A stretch of 64,000 bases of DNA. Origin: Pseudomonas triclosanedens (GTDB lineage: Bacteria; Pseudomonadota; Gammaproteobacteria; Pseudomonadales; Pseudomonadaceae). The DNA lies in assembly GCF_026686735.1 (NCBI RefSeq), contig NZ_CP113432.1:3647001-3711000 (forward strand). Direction: 5' to 3'. Below are positions 1 to 7,742 of the stretch, one piece after another; the stretch's first letter is position 1; the number at the start of each line of letters is the position of its first letter. The notes under the pieces are model-generated. The model searched no databases and was not told the DNA's origin. It worked only from the letters and a program-made list of their open reading frames with translations. Both the position numbers and the translations under genes were made by a program.

Positions 1-1215
1 TGTTTTGTCAGCATCGGGTGCCTCCGGATTGGTGGTCATGTTGATTGGTGTCAGGTAGATGTCGCCGCCTTCGCGGGGGTTGTAGTCCTCCAGCTCGCGG
101 CAATCGTTCGGGCTGAGGATTCCCCACTGGATCCCCTTGCCGTACGACTCGTAACGCCCCTTGAGGTCGCCGCGCATCAAGGCCCCGGCATTGAACTTCG
201 CGAAGTGCGTTTTCCTGTCCGTCTTACTGAGAAGACCAACCCGGATGCGCGATTCGATCCGGGTCAGGATCGGCACGAGCGCGTAGTTCACGAAGCTCAT
301 GCCCATCTGTTCCATGTTGTTCATGGTCATCTTGTCGAGACTCGCCACCAGGTGGGGCGGCACCCGAAAGAGACCGCAGAGCTGCGCATCGGTCAGCTTT
401 CTCGACTCGATGAACTGCGTGTCCTGGGCGTTGAGACTGATCGGCTTCCAGTCCAGCCCCATCTCCAGAATCATCGGCTTGTAGGCGTTGGCCGTGCCCA
501 TGTGCTCGCTCTGGAACTGCTCCGATAGGCGCGTAAACGCTTCGTCCGACAGGGTCTGATCAGTCTTGAGCACCCCTGACGTGACGGCGCCGTTCGAGAA
601 GAGCTTCGATGCGTGCCGCTCCATAGCCTGACCGAGGCCGATGGCCTGGCGCGCATAGGCGATGGGATTCAGGCCGTTGAGGCCATCCAGGGTGAAAAGC
701 CGAACGTGCCAGATCTCATCCTGAGTCAGCGTCTGGGTGCCGTTCTTGAAATCAACCTGGTACTCCACCGTCCAGTCATCTTTCAGCTTGGGCGTGACGG
801 ATGCCGGGTTGATCGGCAGCAGCTCCACCACGTTGCCCAATGCCATGACCTTGTAGGCGTAGAAGTTGCCACGCAGGCACAGGCAGACCACGAGCAGCTC
901 CCAGAACTCCTGGGCGGTCATGTAGTCGTTGGGCGCCACTGCAAGCACGTCATACAGCCGATTGGCGAACGCCGGTAGGCGCTCGCGCTCGGTCTGCTTG
1001 AACAGTCGGCACGGCAGCATCCCGACTGACTCCGCCAGCACCCGAACGCAGTTGAAAACGACCGTCTGCTGCATCGCGGTGGTGGTGGTCACCCGCTGCC
1101 CTGACTCGGTTTCGTAGGCAACACCAAGGACTTGGGCGAGCTTCTCTGGCGTGTCGATGATCAGCGGGTCGGAGCCCTTGCCGAACCATTGGCCCAGCTT
1201 TTTGAGAATTCCCAT
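1..1215 (-). CDS. Phage portal protein (partial, runs off the left edge)
   Basis: Encodes the portal, the ring at the capsid vertex through which DNA is packaged. Reverse translation from the ATG at 1215 begins [19 protein letters not shown] and stays open to the window edge (about 405 residues). Segments such as VFNCVRVLAESVGMLPCRLF and the later FRVPPHLVASLDKMTMNNME are typical of HK97-type portals. The start ATG overlaps the terminase stop by one base (TAATG), so the two are translationally coupled in the late operon. The family is usually about 400-430 residues, so only a few C-terminal residues should be missing. The family call is from remembered motifs, not a search. Confidence 0.88.
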   Translation of the reverse strand, partial: MGILKKLGQWFGKGSDPLIIDTPEKLAQVLGVAYETESGQRVTTTTAMQQTVVFNCVRVLAESVGMLPCRLFKQTERERLPAFANRLYDVLAVAPNDYMTAQEFWELLVVCLCLRGNFYAYKVMALGNVVELLPINPASVTPKLKDDWTVEYQVDFKNGTQTLTQDEIWHVRLFTLDGLNGLNPIAYARQAIGLGQAMERHASKLFSNGAVTSGVLKTDQTLSDEAFTRLSEQFQSEHMGTANAYKPMILEMGLDWKPISLNAQDTQFIESRKLTDAQLCGLFRVPPHLVASLDKMTMNNMEQMGMSFVNYALVPILTRIESRIRVGLLSKTDRKTHFAKFNAGALMRGDLKGRYESYGKGIQWGILSPNDCRELEDYNPREGGDIYLTPINMTTNPEAPDADKT

Positions 1216-2942
1216 TAGAGCTTCCTGATACCGTGCTTCACGATGTGGTCGGAGAGGGTTTCTTCCGGCGGCTCCTGCGCGACCACGCGCCCAATGGCCA
1301 TGATCAGCGCCACGGCACCGTCGATTTTGTTGTCTTCGCCTTGCTTGATTGGGCGCACGACATCGTCGTTTCCGGGCAAGAACTTCCCGATCACGTTCCC
1401 CATGCACCAGGTCATGATTGGGTTGCCGTCGTGGTGGAACCGGCCCGAGGCGATTGCCGCCTCCAGCTCCTTCATCGGGGAGCTCATGTTCGTGTAGTTC
1501 TGGGTGATGACCACGGGGTTCAGCCCCTCGTCATCCAGTTCGTGGCTGAGGCCAGTGGCACCGAACGGGTCGATTGGGCTTTCACGAACCGGGCTGATTG
1601 AGTTCGCCTCCAGGGTCTCCGCGAGGATTTCGCGGTAATCCACTTCTGCCCCTGATGTGGCGTACAGGTAGCCGGAGTTGAGCCAAGCCTGGAAGCGCTC
1701 GGCCATGCGCTTGTTGTCTTCGTCGTAGACGCGATCCTCTGGGACCCAGAAGCGCGGCGCTACGCAGTAGTAGTGCCGTAGGCCATCGATCTCCCGCCAG
1801 AAGAGCCTGGCCATGCTGTTCAGGTCGAGCTTGCGCGCCAGGTCAAGGCCGAGCACACACTCCTCACCGGCGAACTGCTCCAGCGTCAGCGATTTGTCCT
1901 CGCAGGCCTTCCACAGGACCATGTTGAAGAAGCCGGTCTTCGCCGATACCCATACGTTCAAGTGCTTCGTCTTGAACGTGTTGGTGAAGCGTGGCGAGCG
2001 GATCGCGCGAGCTAGCTGGCTCTCCAGGTACTCCCGGTAAACCGACACGCCGATGTTCGGGTTGGCCTTGGCCAGGTTCCTCGGATCGGTCCAGTCGTCG
2101 CCCTCATCCAGGGTCCAGATCCAGGCGAACAACTCGTCATCAGGAACCACGCCTTCCAGCATCTCGATGGCCTGGCGGCGCTTGTCGTAGCAAGGACCCT
2201 CGATGTTGGAGCCCGCAGTGGTGATGATGAACATCAGCGGCTGTCGGCGGGCACCCATGCCGGTCAGCATGGTGTCGTATTGGCCGGCGTTGTCGTGCTC
2301 GTGGAACTCGTCGATCAACGAGCACGACGGAGAAGCGCCATCGCCAGGGTCGCCGATGATGGGCTCGAAGCGGCCACCATCTGCCGGAGTGTTCAGGTTC
2401 GAGGCGTTGACCTCGATGCCGGCGGCTGCGACCAGCAGCGGCGAACGCATCACCATCAGCCTGGCAGGGCGGAACACCTCCCACGCCTGTTTCTCCGTGG
2501 TGGCACCGCTGTACACCTCGGCGCCGAACTCGCCATCAGCAACGAACATCGCAATGCCGGTACCGGCGGCGATCACGCTCTTGCCGTTCTTCCGCGGCAC
2601 TTCCCAGTAGCTTTCGCGGAAGCGACGAAACCCATCAGCCTTGCGCTTCCAACCAAACGTCACCGCCAGGCCGAACAGTTGCCACGGCTCAAGCGAAATC
2701 GTTTGCTTCAGACGCGCCCACTCCCCCTTCGTGTGGGGCATGAGCTGGATGAGCTTTAGCTTCTTCTCGGCGGCCTCTGGATCGAAGAAGAACGGATAGC
2801 TCTTCTGACGGCTCGCCTTAAGGTCGGCGAAGTGACGCTCAATCGCCTGGTGGATATAGCGGCAGGCAGGAACCTTCCCCTTCAGGACGGTCTTTGCCCA
2901 AGCCATCGCCTTGTCGACGTTGGCGCAGGCGACCTTTGCCAT
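1215..2942 (-). CDS. terL: Phage terminase large subunit (ATPase and nuclease)
   Basis: The packaging motor, which cuts concatemeric phage DNA and pumps it into the prohead. The 575-residue protein shows a Walker A-like EVPRKNGKS at residues 114-122, a Walker B ending in LIDE at 209-212, and a C-terminal RNase H-like nuclease region starting around [13 protein letters not shown]. This is the Terminase_1, HK97-like class. It lies three bases downstream of the small subunit stop and overlaps the portal start. The length is normal for the class and no frame break is visible. Order small subunit, large subunit, portal is the standard head module. Confidence 0.95.
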   Translation of the reverse strand: MAKVACANVDKAMAWAKTVLKGKVPACRYIHQAIERHFADLKASRQKSYPFFFDPEAAEKKLKLIQLMPHTKGEWARLKQTISLEPWQLFGLAVTFGWKRKADGFRRFRESYWEVPRKNGKSVIAAGTGIAMFVADGEFGAEVYSGATTEKQAWEVFRPARLMVMRSPLLVAAAGIEVNASNLNTPADGGRFEPIIGDPGDGASPSCSLIDEFHEHDNAGQYDTMLTGMGARRQPLMFIITTAGSNIEGPCYDKRRQAIEMLEGVVPDDELFAWIWTLDEGDDWTDPRNLAKANPNIGVSVYREYLESQLARAIRSPRFTNTFKTKHLNVWVSAKTGFFNMVLWKACEDKSLTLEQFAGEECVLGLDLARKLDLNSMARLFWREIDGLRHYYCVAPRFWVPEDRVYDEDNKRMAERFQAWLNSGYLYATSGAEVDYREILAETLEANSISPVRESPIDPFGATGLSHELDDEGLNPVVITQNYTNMSSPMKELEAAIASGRFHHDGNPIMTWCMGNVIGKFLPGNDDVVRPIKQGEDNKIDGAVALIMAIGRVVAQEPPEETLSDHIVKHGIRKL

Positions 2943-2945
2943 TGC

Positions 2946-3428
2946 TTACCTCAGTAGATCAGCGAAAGGGTTCGCCTCCGGCTTCTTGTTGCCGCCGATC
3001 AATCTGGTCCGGCTGGAGGGGTCGAGGCCGAGCAGCGATCCGAAGGTCACCATCTGGCGCATCGCTTCGTTGGCTGCCGTGAGGGCTGGGTTCTTCATTG
3101 GACTTCCCTGGGCGCTGAGCACGGTGATACCCGAGCTCTGTACCTCTTCCTCGGCCATCCGCCATTTGTCGTAGGCCACACAGAACGCTTCGACGTTGTG
3201 CATGTCGGTGATGGCCAACACCCCAGCGCCGAGCAACTCCGGGACGATCATTGCCCACATCCCGGCCGCTCTGTTCGGCAAGTGCCCAGGCGGATCGATA
3301 TCTGTCACGTCCGAAAACTTTGGCTCATCCTTGTTCAATGCCCGCTTTCCGGGGTTGCCGGCAAGGGCTTTCTTGGCTGTCGGCTTGGGCTTCCGCCCCC
3401 GGCCAGTCACTCTGGCGACGCCTGCCAT
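2946..3428 (-). CDS. terS: Phage terminase small subunit, P27 family
   Basis: DNA-recognition subunit of the packaging complex, which binds the packaging site and recruits TerL. The 160-residue protein starts MAGVARVTGRGRKPKPTAKK, a basic N-terminus common in P27-type small terminases, and contains the LAGNPGKRALN motif near residues 22-32 that marks this family. The C-terminal half is helical and ends PEANPFADLL. It sits directly upstream of terL with a three-base gap and is preceded by the HNH endonuclease, an arrangement in which the HNH protein assists terminase cleavage in HK97-like phages. Confidence 0.9.
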   Translation of the reverse strand: MAGVARVTGRGRKPKPTAKKALAGNPGKRALNKDEPKFSDVTDIDPPGHLPNRAAGMWAMIVPELLGAGVLAITDMHNVEAFCVAYDKWRMAEEEVQSSGITVLSAQGSPMKNPALTAANEAMRQMVTFGSLLGLDPSSRTRLIGGNKKPEANPFADLLR

Positions 3429-3509
3429 TCCGCCACTCCTGATTTTTTAATTTCGCGGGCGCGTAAATCCGGCTCCCCCCGTCGTTCGGGCAGATGGAGC
3501 TGTGAACTT

Positions 3510-3959
3510 TCAACCACCCCCCTCCCCCGTGCGTTTGAACGCACCAATACGGGGCGCGGGGCACGTCTGCGCCGCCGGCTGGCCATCGACCCTCCCCACC
3601 CTCTCGCCGACCCGGTTGTGGCAGGCCCGACATAGCGCACGCAGGTTGGACCACACCAGGCTCAGCTCGGGATGGGCCTTGCGCGCCTTGATGTGGTCAG
3701 TGATCTGGCTCGGCGCCTCATCGCACTCTTGGCAGATCGGATGAAGACGCCTGAACCGAGCGCTGAGCTTCTTCCACCGCTCGGTCTTGTAGAAGCCATC
3801 CGACTCATCACGTTCCTGGTTGTATCGGGCGTGGATGGCCTGCATGTGCTTGGCCTTCTGCTGGGCAGCGATGGCCGCGTGCTTCTCGCAGTGCGAACCT
3901 GACCTGATCAGCACGCTGCATCCGGCGAACGCGCAAGGCTTGGCAGGACGACGAGGCAT
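3510..3959 (-). CDS. Phage HNH endonuclease
   Basis: A 149-residue HNH nuclease. It has an N-terminal zinc-ligand-like stretch (CAFAGCSVLIRSGSHCEKH, residues 8-26) and the HNH core near residues 93-122: CQEC, then ITDHIKARK, then NLRALCRACHNR. HNH proteins placed immediately before terminase genes in HK97-type phages cooperate with the large terminase in DNA cleavage during packaging, and the position here fits. The stop is one base from the holin region on the other side. About 80 bases separate it from terS. Confidence 0.92.
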   Translation of the reverse strand: MPRRPAKPCAFAGCSVLIRSGSHCEKHAAIAAQQKAKHMQAIHARYNQERDESDGFYKTERWKKLSARFRRLHPICQECDEAPSQITDHIKARKAHPELSLVWSNLRALCRACHNRVGERVGRVDGQPAAQTCPAPRIGAFKRTGEGGG

Positions 3960-3960
3960 A

Positions 3961-4290
3961 TCAGCCCTCCCGCTTCGGCAGCTTCCAATCGGCGAAGCGG
4001 TCAGCGATCTCGGCCAACTTCTTCACGCCCAGGAAGCCAGTGAACACACCAGCAGCGGTGGCCATGCTCTGGGGCAGGCCCAGCCACTCCAGCACAGGGA
4101 TCAGGCCCAGTGTGATCAGCGTGCAGAGTGCAGCCTCGAGCAGCGCCTGGCGCCGAGTGCCGCCGCCGTAGATAACCCGGATCAGTGCCACCAGGAAGGA
4201 CAGAGCTCCGGCGTACAGCACGGGCGAGTGCTGGCTCAGCCAAGCAAGCACAAGCGCCCACGTCTCTGGTTTATCAGGCATCTGGGGCAT
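3961..4290 (-). CDS. Phage holin (lambda/HP1-type family)
   Basis: Predicted inner-membrane protein that forms lesions for lysis. From the ATG at 4290, preceded by a GAGGGGAT ribosome-binding site about eight bases upstream, it gives 109 residues beginning MPQMPDKPETWALVL. Two or three hydrophobic segments are visible: around LYAGALSFLVALIRVIYGGG, then LLEAALCTLITLGLIPVL, then ATAAGVFTGFLG, followed by a charged C-terminus (DWKLPKREG). A longer upstream reading exists, but it would start inside the terminator hairpin, so I prefer 4290. The endolysin is not next to it here and may be elsewhere in the prophage. Confidence 0.8.
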   Translation of the reverse strand: MPQMPDKPETWALVLAWLSQHSPVLYAGALSFLVALIRVIYGGGTRRQALLEAALCTLITLGLIPVLEWLGLPQSMATAAGVFTGFLGVKKLAEIADRFADWKLPKREG

Positions 4291-4320
4291 TCTCGTTATC
4301 CCCTCTGCGGGGCTCAAATG

Positions 4321-4347
4321 AAAAAGCCCAGCGCGACGGCTGGGCTC
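4321..4347 (-). terminator. Rho-independent terminator reading leftward, upstream of the holin
   Basis: On the minus strand an 8-bp stem AGCCCAGC/GCTGGGCT (4325-4346) is followed by five T residues. It lies between the Q/late-promoter region and the late genes, so late transcription would have to pass it, as expected for a Q-dependent lambdoid late operon. Confidence 0.75.
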
Positions 4348-4395
4348 AGAATGGTTGATGTCGACGAGCCGCTCCGGAGTGGCGCTCGGCGTCAA

Positions 4396-4423
4396 TTGAA
4401 GCTAAACACAAAGCATCTATATG
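4396..4423 (+). promoter_or_regulatory. Candidate promoter of the AraC-type moron
   Basis: TTGAAG (4396-4401), a 16-base spacer and TATATG (4418-4423) lie about 65 bases before the rightward AraC-type gene. Both hexamers depart from consensus, so this is only a candidate. Confidence 0.35.
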
Positions 4424-4486
4424 AGTGGCTAGCCGGCCCACACCAGCCGAATTGCCTGACAGCACAAGGAGCGATGTAGCGGAGTT

Positions 4487-4849
4487 ATGGAAGCCTCAGC
4501 AGCTCTCGTCCACCAAGTCCATGTGCAGATCCTCGCGTTCCTGCCAAAGCACTGCTGCACCCTCGCAAATGTAGCCAAATCCCTGGAGCTCAATCTCCGC
4601 ACGTTGCAAAGGCACTTGGCAGCGGTGGAGATGAACTTTGAAGACTGCGTTGATGAGGTGCGTCGGGTTCAGGCGGAAAACCTGCTTTGCCACTCCGATC
4701 TGAGTGCCGCAGAGATCGCGCGCCTCCTCGGCTATGTCCGAGCATCATCCTTTGATCGAGCACATAGGCGATGGTTTTCCATGACGCCCCTGGAACATCG
4801 CGACCGCCTCAAGGAGGCTTGGCCTCTTATGGTGGAGGAGACCGTCTGA
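4487..4849 (+). CDS. Stand-alone AraC-type HTH DNA-binding protein (moron)
   Basis: A 120-residue protein made almost entirely of an AraC/XylS-type DNA-binding domain. The first HTH covers roughly residues 24-50 (LANVAKSLELNLRTLQRHLA) and the second roughly residues 75-105 (SAAEIARLLGYVRASSFDRA followed by RRWFSMTPLEHR). It has no ligand-sensing N-terminal domain. It runs opposite to the flanking leftward phage genes, between two leftward terminators, the classic placement of an independently expressed moron. The ATG at 4487 has a GGAG only two bases away, so initiation may be inefficient. Its target is unknown; regulation of host genes during lysogeny is an inference from the position. Confidence 0.8.
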   Translation: MEASAALVHQVHVQILAFLPKHCCTLANVAKSLELNLRTLQRHLAAVEMNFEDCVDEVRRVQAENLLCHSDLSAAEIARLLGYVRASSFDRAHRRWFSMTPLEHRDRLKEAWPLMVEETV

Positions 4850-4853
4850 AACG

Positions 4854-4880
4854 AAAAACCCAGCTCAATGGCCGGGCTTA
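4854..4880 (-). terminator. Leftward terminator just after the late promoter
   Basis: On the minus strand CCCGGC-CATTGA-GCTGGG (one G-U pair in RNA) is followed by TTTTT. It lies about 50 bases downstream of the candidate late promoter, the position of the lambda tR' terminator overcome by Q. Confidence 0.7.
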
Positions 4881-4928
4881 ATGTCATGCGAAGGTTCGCC
4901 GAAGCGGCAAAACCGCAATGTGCCACAA

Positions 4929-4957
4929 ACTCTACATGGCCAGATTATCACTGTCAA
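4929..4957 (-). promoter_or_regulatory. Candidate phage late promoter (pR'-like)
   Basis: On the minus strand, a perfect -35 TTGACA (4957-4952) is separated by exactly 17 bases from TAGAGT (4934-4929). It sits in the 99-base gap directly downstream of the Q-like gene and upstream of two leftward terminators and the late genes, which is the layout of a lambdoid pR'. No transcription data exist here; the assignment rests on the hexamers and the position. Confidence 0.6.
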
Positions 4958-4979
4958 TATATCCAGACTGGACATTCAT

Positions 4980-5354
4980 TCAGGCTGCCATCTTTTCATG
5001 GATCAGGAAGCATGCCGCGAGAGCCGACAGCCCGGCCCGAACCAACATACGCGCATCGGCATAGCTCGCCCCTGTCCTGCCTCCAACCTCACGGTACGTG
5101 AGCCCGTGAACGAAATAGAGAGTCATGCTCTCCACTGCTGCTGGATCGGTCTTCACCAGCCGTCCCAGGAAGCCCTCGACCATAAGCGCCCGGTCATCGC
5201 TGATCAGCGGAATTGGCGACCCCATGCGCTTCTCATTCGCTGGATTGCGCAGCATGATCGCCAGTAGCGGGGAGGTGCATCGCGGAACGCCATTGTCTTT
5301 CCACACCCAGAGCCCGTACTGCTCCATCAGAAACTCCGTAGCCTCGATATTCAC
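4980..5354 (-). CDS. Phage antitermination protein Q-like
   Basis: A 124-residue protein beginning at a GTG (5354) preceded by an AGGGGATTGAGGT stretch. The sequence MNIEATEFLMEQYGLWVWKD resembles the start of Q-like antiterminators (Phage_antitermQ family) of lambdoid prophages. An internal helix-turn-helix-like stretch (LTYREVGGRTGASYADARML, residues 85-104) looks like a sigma-factor-type DNA-binding region. It is the last gene of the early leftward operon, and a good late-type promoter and terminators follow immediately. Predicted role: binding near pR' and letting RNA polymerase read through into holin, terminase and portal genes. Confidence 0.78.
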   Translation of the reverse strand: MNIEATEFLMEQYGLWVWKDNGVPRCTSPLLAIMLRNPANEKRMGSPIPLISDDRALMVEGFLGRLVKTDPAAVESMTLYFVHGLTYREVGGRTGASYADARMLVRAGLSALAACFLIHEKMAA

Positions 5355-5357
5355 ACC

Positions 5358-5672
5358 TCAATCCCCTCTGTAGTGTGCGCCGCCTGGCCCTTTGGTGTTG
5401 TCATCCGCAGGCCCCGACGCCGTGCCCGATAGCCTCGAAATCTGGATCCGCTCGGTCAGTTGCCGCTCGGCCATATCGAGCCGCCTACCAAGCGCAAACG
5501 CCATCTCCGCAGCGGGCGCCAGCGCCCCACCGAATGCCGTCCACCCAACACCGTTGCAGTCATCGCAGGGCAGCTCATAGAACACCCCCTTCACACTCCC
5601 AGCCCCACGACAGTTGCGGCAGCGCTGCACCTCAATTGGCTGCCGCGCGAAGTCAGGTCCGCGCTTCTTCAT
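5358..5672 (-). CDS. Small DnaJ-type zinc-finger phage protein
   Basis: About 104 residues from the ATG at 5672 (MKKRGPDFARQPIEVQ). Two paired cysteine motifs, CRNCRGAG and CDDCNGVG (residues 18-43), match the CxxCxGxG repeats of DnaJ zinc-binding domains, and the remainder is helical. Such small proteins are common just upstream of Q in Pseudomonas lambdoid prophages. No function is established; binding zinc and contacting another protein is the most that can be said. It overlaps the preceding gene by 20 bases and ends three bases before the Q-like start. Confidence 0.72.
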   Translation of the reverse strand: MKKRGPDFARQPIEVQRCRNCRGAGSVKGVFYELPCDDCNGVGWTAFGGALAPAAEMAFALGRRLDMAERQLTERIQISRLSGTASGPADDNTKGPGGAHYRGD

Positions 5673-5937
5673 GCGCCCTCCGCGCGATCTCTGCATCCAG
5701 CAGCCCCCTCTCGTAGTAAATGTCGCTCGCCTCTATTTCCAGCCGCCGGATTGCCGTCCAGTCGGTAGCTCGAACCCGCCTTGTTCGAATCTTCGTCCCA
5801 CCCCTGACAAACCTGGAGCTGCATCCACTGGCCGCGCGCCGGCGACTGTAGTTCTGATCCAATCGCTCGCTGATAGCCCGACGGGCTGCCGATAGCTCCG
5901 CATCGGTCATCCGCGACACCTGGTCATGCGTCAGCAT
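5653..5937 (-). CDS. Hypothetical phage protein, basic and helical
   Basis: 94 residues from the ATG at 5937 (MLTHDQVSRMTDAELSAARR), rich in Arg and Ala and predicted mostly alpha-helical. The start overlaps the rusA end (ATGCTGA), and the 3' end overlaps the zinc-finger gene by 20 bases, so it is a genuine member of the tightly packed early operon. I do not recognise a domain. A longer upstream start (5985) would lie inside rusA and lacks a better ribosome site. Confidence 0.65.
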   Translation of the reverse strand: MLTHDQVSRMTDAELSAARRAISERLDQNYSRRRAASGCSSRFVRGGTKIRTRRVRATDWTAIRRLEIEASDIYYERGLLDAEIARRAHEEART

Positions 5938-6284
5938 TGGGAACCTCCGGCGATCGAGACGCGCACTGCGCCTCCAGGCGTACACTCAGGGGATACCGAA
6001 AACGTCGTTACGAATCGGTGGTCATCGACCCTGAGCGCGTCCGCAAGACCATCGCGACCGGCCTTGAACGCAGCTATCAGGTTGTCGTCATCTCGTCGGC
6101 GACGGTCCGGCGGAACAAACTCGAGAATCAGCCTGATCTGTCCGGGCGGGGCTTTCATGCTCGCCGCGAACGCCAAGAGCTGGCAGGTGCGCCGGTAGTT
6201 GCGCGCTACCCGGCTTTTTTTCGACCAATGCGTACGGGCGTTCGGACTGAGCTCACGCGGCGGCCAAGGCAGAATCAGCGTCAT
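5931..6284 (-). CDS. rusA: RusA-like Holliday junction resolvase
   Basis: A 117-residue endonuclease that resolves recombination intermediates in replicating phage DNA. Diagnostic features are the N-terminal LPWPPRELSPNARTHW and the acidic metal-binding cluster RRRDDDNLIAAFKAGRDGLADAL (about residues 60-83) followed by VDDHRF, the RusA pattern of conserved aspartates. It overlaps the Ref-like gene by four bases (ATGA) and the next gene by seven. Together with the Ref-like nuclease it forms the recombination part of the early operon. Confidence 0.93.
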   Translation of the reverse strand: MTLILPWPPRELSPNARTHWSKKSRVARNYRRTCQLLAFAASMKAPPGQIRLILEFVPPDRRRRDDDNLIAAFKAGRDGLADALRVDDHRFVTTFSVSPECTPGGAVRVSIAGGSQC

Positions 6285-6652
6285 GCCATTACCTCCGAAC
6301 CATCCAGCCAGCTCAGGAACCCAACAGGTATGTCGTACCCCTGCTCCGCGATGATCTGCGCGCAGCGGCTCAGGAGGCCGGATTGCGCTCCATAGCGCTC
6401 TTCGAACCTTGCCTTGAACGGGTGGACCGCAATTCCAGGGAACCCCTGTGGGCCAGTACCATCTTGGTGGTGGCCCGCGCAGAGCGGGAGGACATACCAG
6501 TGCGCATGGGGCTTAGTGCGACCGTCGACGTGGTGGATGCTGCAATGGTCATTGAAAGAACCATGACCTTCACGACAGGCAATGCAGCCGACCACGCGGG
6601 ATAGCAGGTCGTGCCAACGCTTCTGCTCGGCAGTTGGGTTGCGTCCCTTCAT
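6281..6652 (-). CDS. Ref-like RecA-dependent nuclease
   Basis: 123 residues related to phage P1 Ref (recombination enhancement function), an HNH-type nuclease that acts only with RecA filaments. Visible hallmarks are the cysteine pair in VGCIACRE (residues 21-28), then SIHHVDGRTKPHAHW and VLPLCAGHHQDG (about residues 38-65), supplying metal and catalytic histidines. It overlaps rusA and the gene upstream by four bases on each side. The assignment is by motif recall; the alternative is a generic HNH nuclease of the same fold. Confidence 0.8.
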   Translation of the reverse strand: MKGRNPTAEQKRWHDLLSRVVGCIACREGHGSFNDHCSIHHVDGRTKPHAHWYVLPLCAGHHQDGTGPQGFPGIAVHPFKARFEERYGAQSGLLSRCAQIIAEQGYDIPVGFLSWLDGSEVMA

Positions 6653-6885
6653 GCCGGCACCTCGCTGGCAGCCATGTCGGCCTTGATGATCGCCACCACC
6701 TCATCACGCGTACTGAGGTAAGCGAATGGTGCGGCATCACCGGGCCGCGTCACTGTGTAGCGAGTATCCGGCAGCCGGCAGACGGCTACGGTATAGCCAG
6801 CATCTGTCACCCAGCAGTCCTTGATCGTGTCGCCGTCGCGATTGCGCTTGGCGCGCCATTTTAGGGGTTCCTGGATCATGGTCAT
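6649..6885 (-). CDS. Small hypothetical phage protein
   Basis: 78 residues starting at the ATG at 6885, which has a strong GGAGGT six bases upstream and overlaps the stop of the O-like gene (ATGA). The sequence MTMIQEPLKWRAKRNRDGDT and the regular two-strand-plus-helix pattern (YTVAVCRLPDTRYTV, then VVAIIKADMAA) suggest a small folded domain. I do not recognise the family. The longer open frame upstream lies inside the O-like gene and is rejected. Confidence 0.7.
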   Translation of the reverse strand: MTMIQEPLKWRAKRNRDGDTIKDCWVTDAGYTVAVCRLPDTRYTVTRPGDAAPFAYLSTRDEVVAIIKADMAASEVPA

Positions 6886-7742
6886 TGCACACCTCCGGTT
6901 GTGCCCTGCTGCCCTGCCTTCGCGGCACGATGCTGTTGGAAAAGGAGCGTCGCCTGCTGCCTGGAGTACTCCGCCTGAGCCTCCTCGAACGATGGCTTGT
7001 TGGCTTTCGGCGGAGCTGGTGGCGGCTGGGTGGCCCATTGGGTCCGGTACGACTCTGCCTTAGCCAGCAGCGAGCCCAGGTCGTGGCAGTTCCGAGTCAG
7101 GTAGGCGTCGTTGATGGTGACGAAGAAGGCGGCCACCGCCGGAGCCTCATCCGCCCCCAAGCGCTTCAGCAGGTCTCGGACCTGGGTGTTGACCTTGCCG
7201 TTGCGAACAGGATCGGTGCCGTAGCGGTTGCGGTAGGCCGCAGCGTATGCAGCCCAGATTGATCGACAGCCTTCCTGAATCGCAGCCTTCTCGTCGGGCT
7301 GGCCGGAATCGGCCGGCGAAATGTTCTTTGATGGTTCTACTGATGGTTCTATTACGGTTCTGGGTGCAGCATCTGCGGGGGTGGGGTGCAAATGCTGCGG
7401 GGGTGGGGGTGCAGCAGGTGCGGGGGTAGGTGCAGATCCTGCGGGGGTGCAAATGCTGCGGGGGTGAACCTTCTGCGGGGGTGCAAATGCTGCGGGGGTT
7501 ACGGTGAACATCGTCGACCGCCCCTGGCGCGCTTCGATGGTCAGCGCCTTGCACTCGTTCAGCACCTTGATCGCCTGCTGCACCGCTCGTTCGGACAGGC
7601 AGGTGCGTTCGGCGATCTTCGCCACCGAAGGCCAGCAAACGCCCTCGTCGTTCGCGTTGTCCGCCAGGCTGATCAGCACAGCCTTCTGTGCCGGCGTCAG
7701 CCCCTGCAGCGGCCAGCAGGCCGACATGATGATGGTGCTCAT
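6882..7742 (-). CDS. O-like phage replication protein with N-terminal winged helix
   Basis: 286 residues. The N-terminus (about 10-85) is a helix-turn-helix domain of the type in lambda O and DnaT-like initiators: LTPAQKAVLISLADNANDEG, then CWPSVAKIAERTCLSERAVQ. Residues about 85-125 are a Pro/His-rich linker encoded by a seven-copy iteron-like DNA array, followed by a helical C-terminal domain with YRNRYGTDPVRNGK, the type that contacts helicase or loader. In lambda the origin lies inside gene O, and the same appears true here. It is translationally coupled to the 78-residue gene downstream and to a 29-codon ORF upstream. Confidence 0.82.
   Translation of the reverse strand: MSTIIMSACWPLQGLTPAQKAVLISLADNANDEGVCWPSVAKIAERTCLSERAVQQAIKVLNECKALTIEARQGRSTMFTVTPAAFAPPQKVHPRSICTPAGSAPTPAPAAPPPPQHLHPTPADAAPRTVIEPSVEPSKNISPADSGQPDEKAAIQEGCRSIWAAYAAAYRNRYGTDPVRNGKVNTQVRDLLKRLGADEAPAVAAFFVTINDAYLTRNCHDLGSLLAKAESYRTQWATQPPPAPPKANKPSFEEAQAEYSRQQATLLFQQHRAAKAGQQGTTGGVQ
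7363..7499. repeat. Seven-copy iteron-like array, candidate phage replication origin
   Basis: On the plus strand, TGCGGGGGT ends at 7382, 7404, 7427, 7448, 7465, 7482 and 7499, so the spacing is 22, 23, 21, 17, 17 and 17 bases. Most units extend to GTGCAAATGCTGCGGGGGT or a close variant. The array lies inside the O-like gene and is translated as a Pro/His/Ala-rich linker. By analogy with lambda ori within gene O these are likely binding sites for the protein itself. A CRISPR is excluded because there are no unique spacers. Confidence 0.7.

Noticed and set aside
2280..2759. 159-codon frame antisense to terL
   Set aside because: Mirror frame; terL is intact with ATPase and nuclease motifs.
7363..7499. 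Repeat array as CRISPR
   Set aside because: Units are 17-23 bases apart, without distinct spacers, and are translated within the O-like gene.
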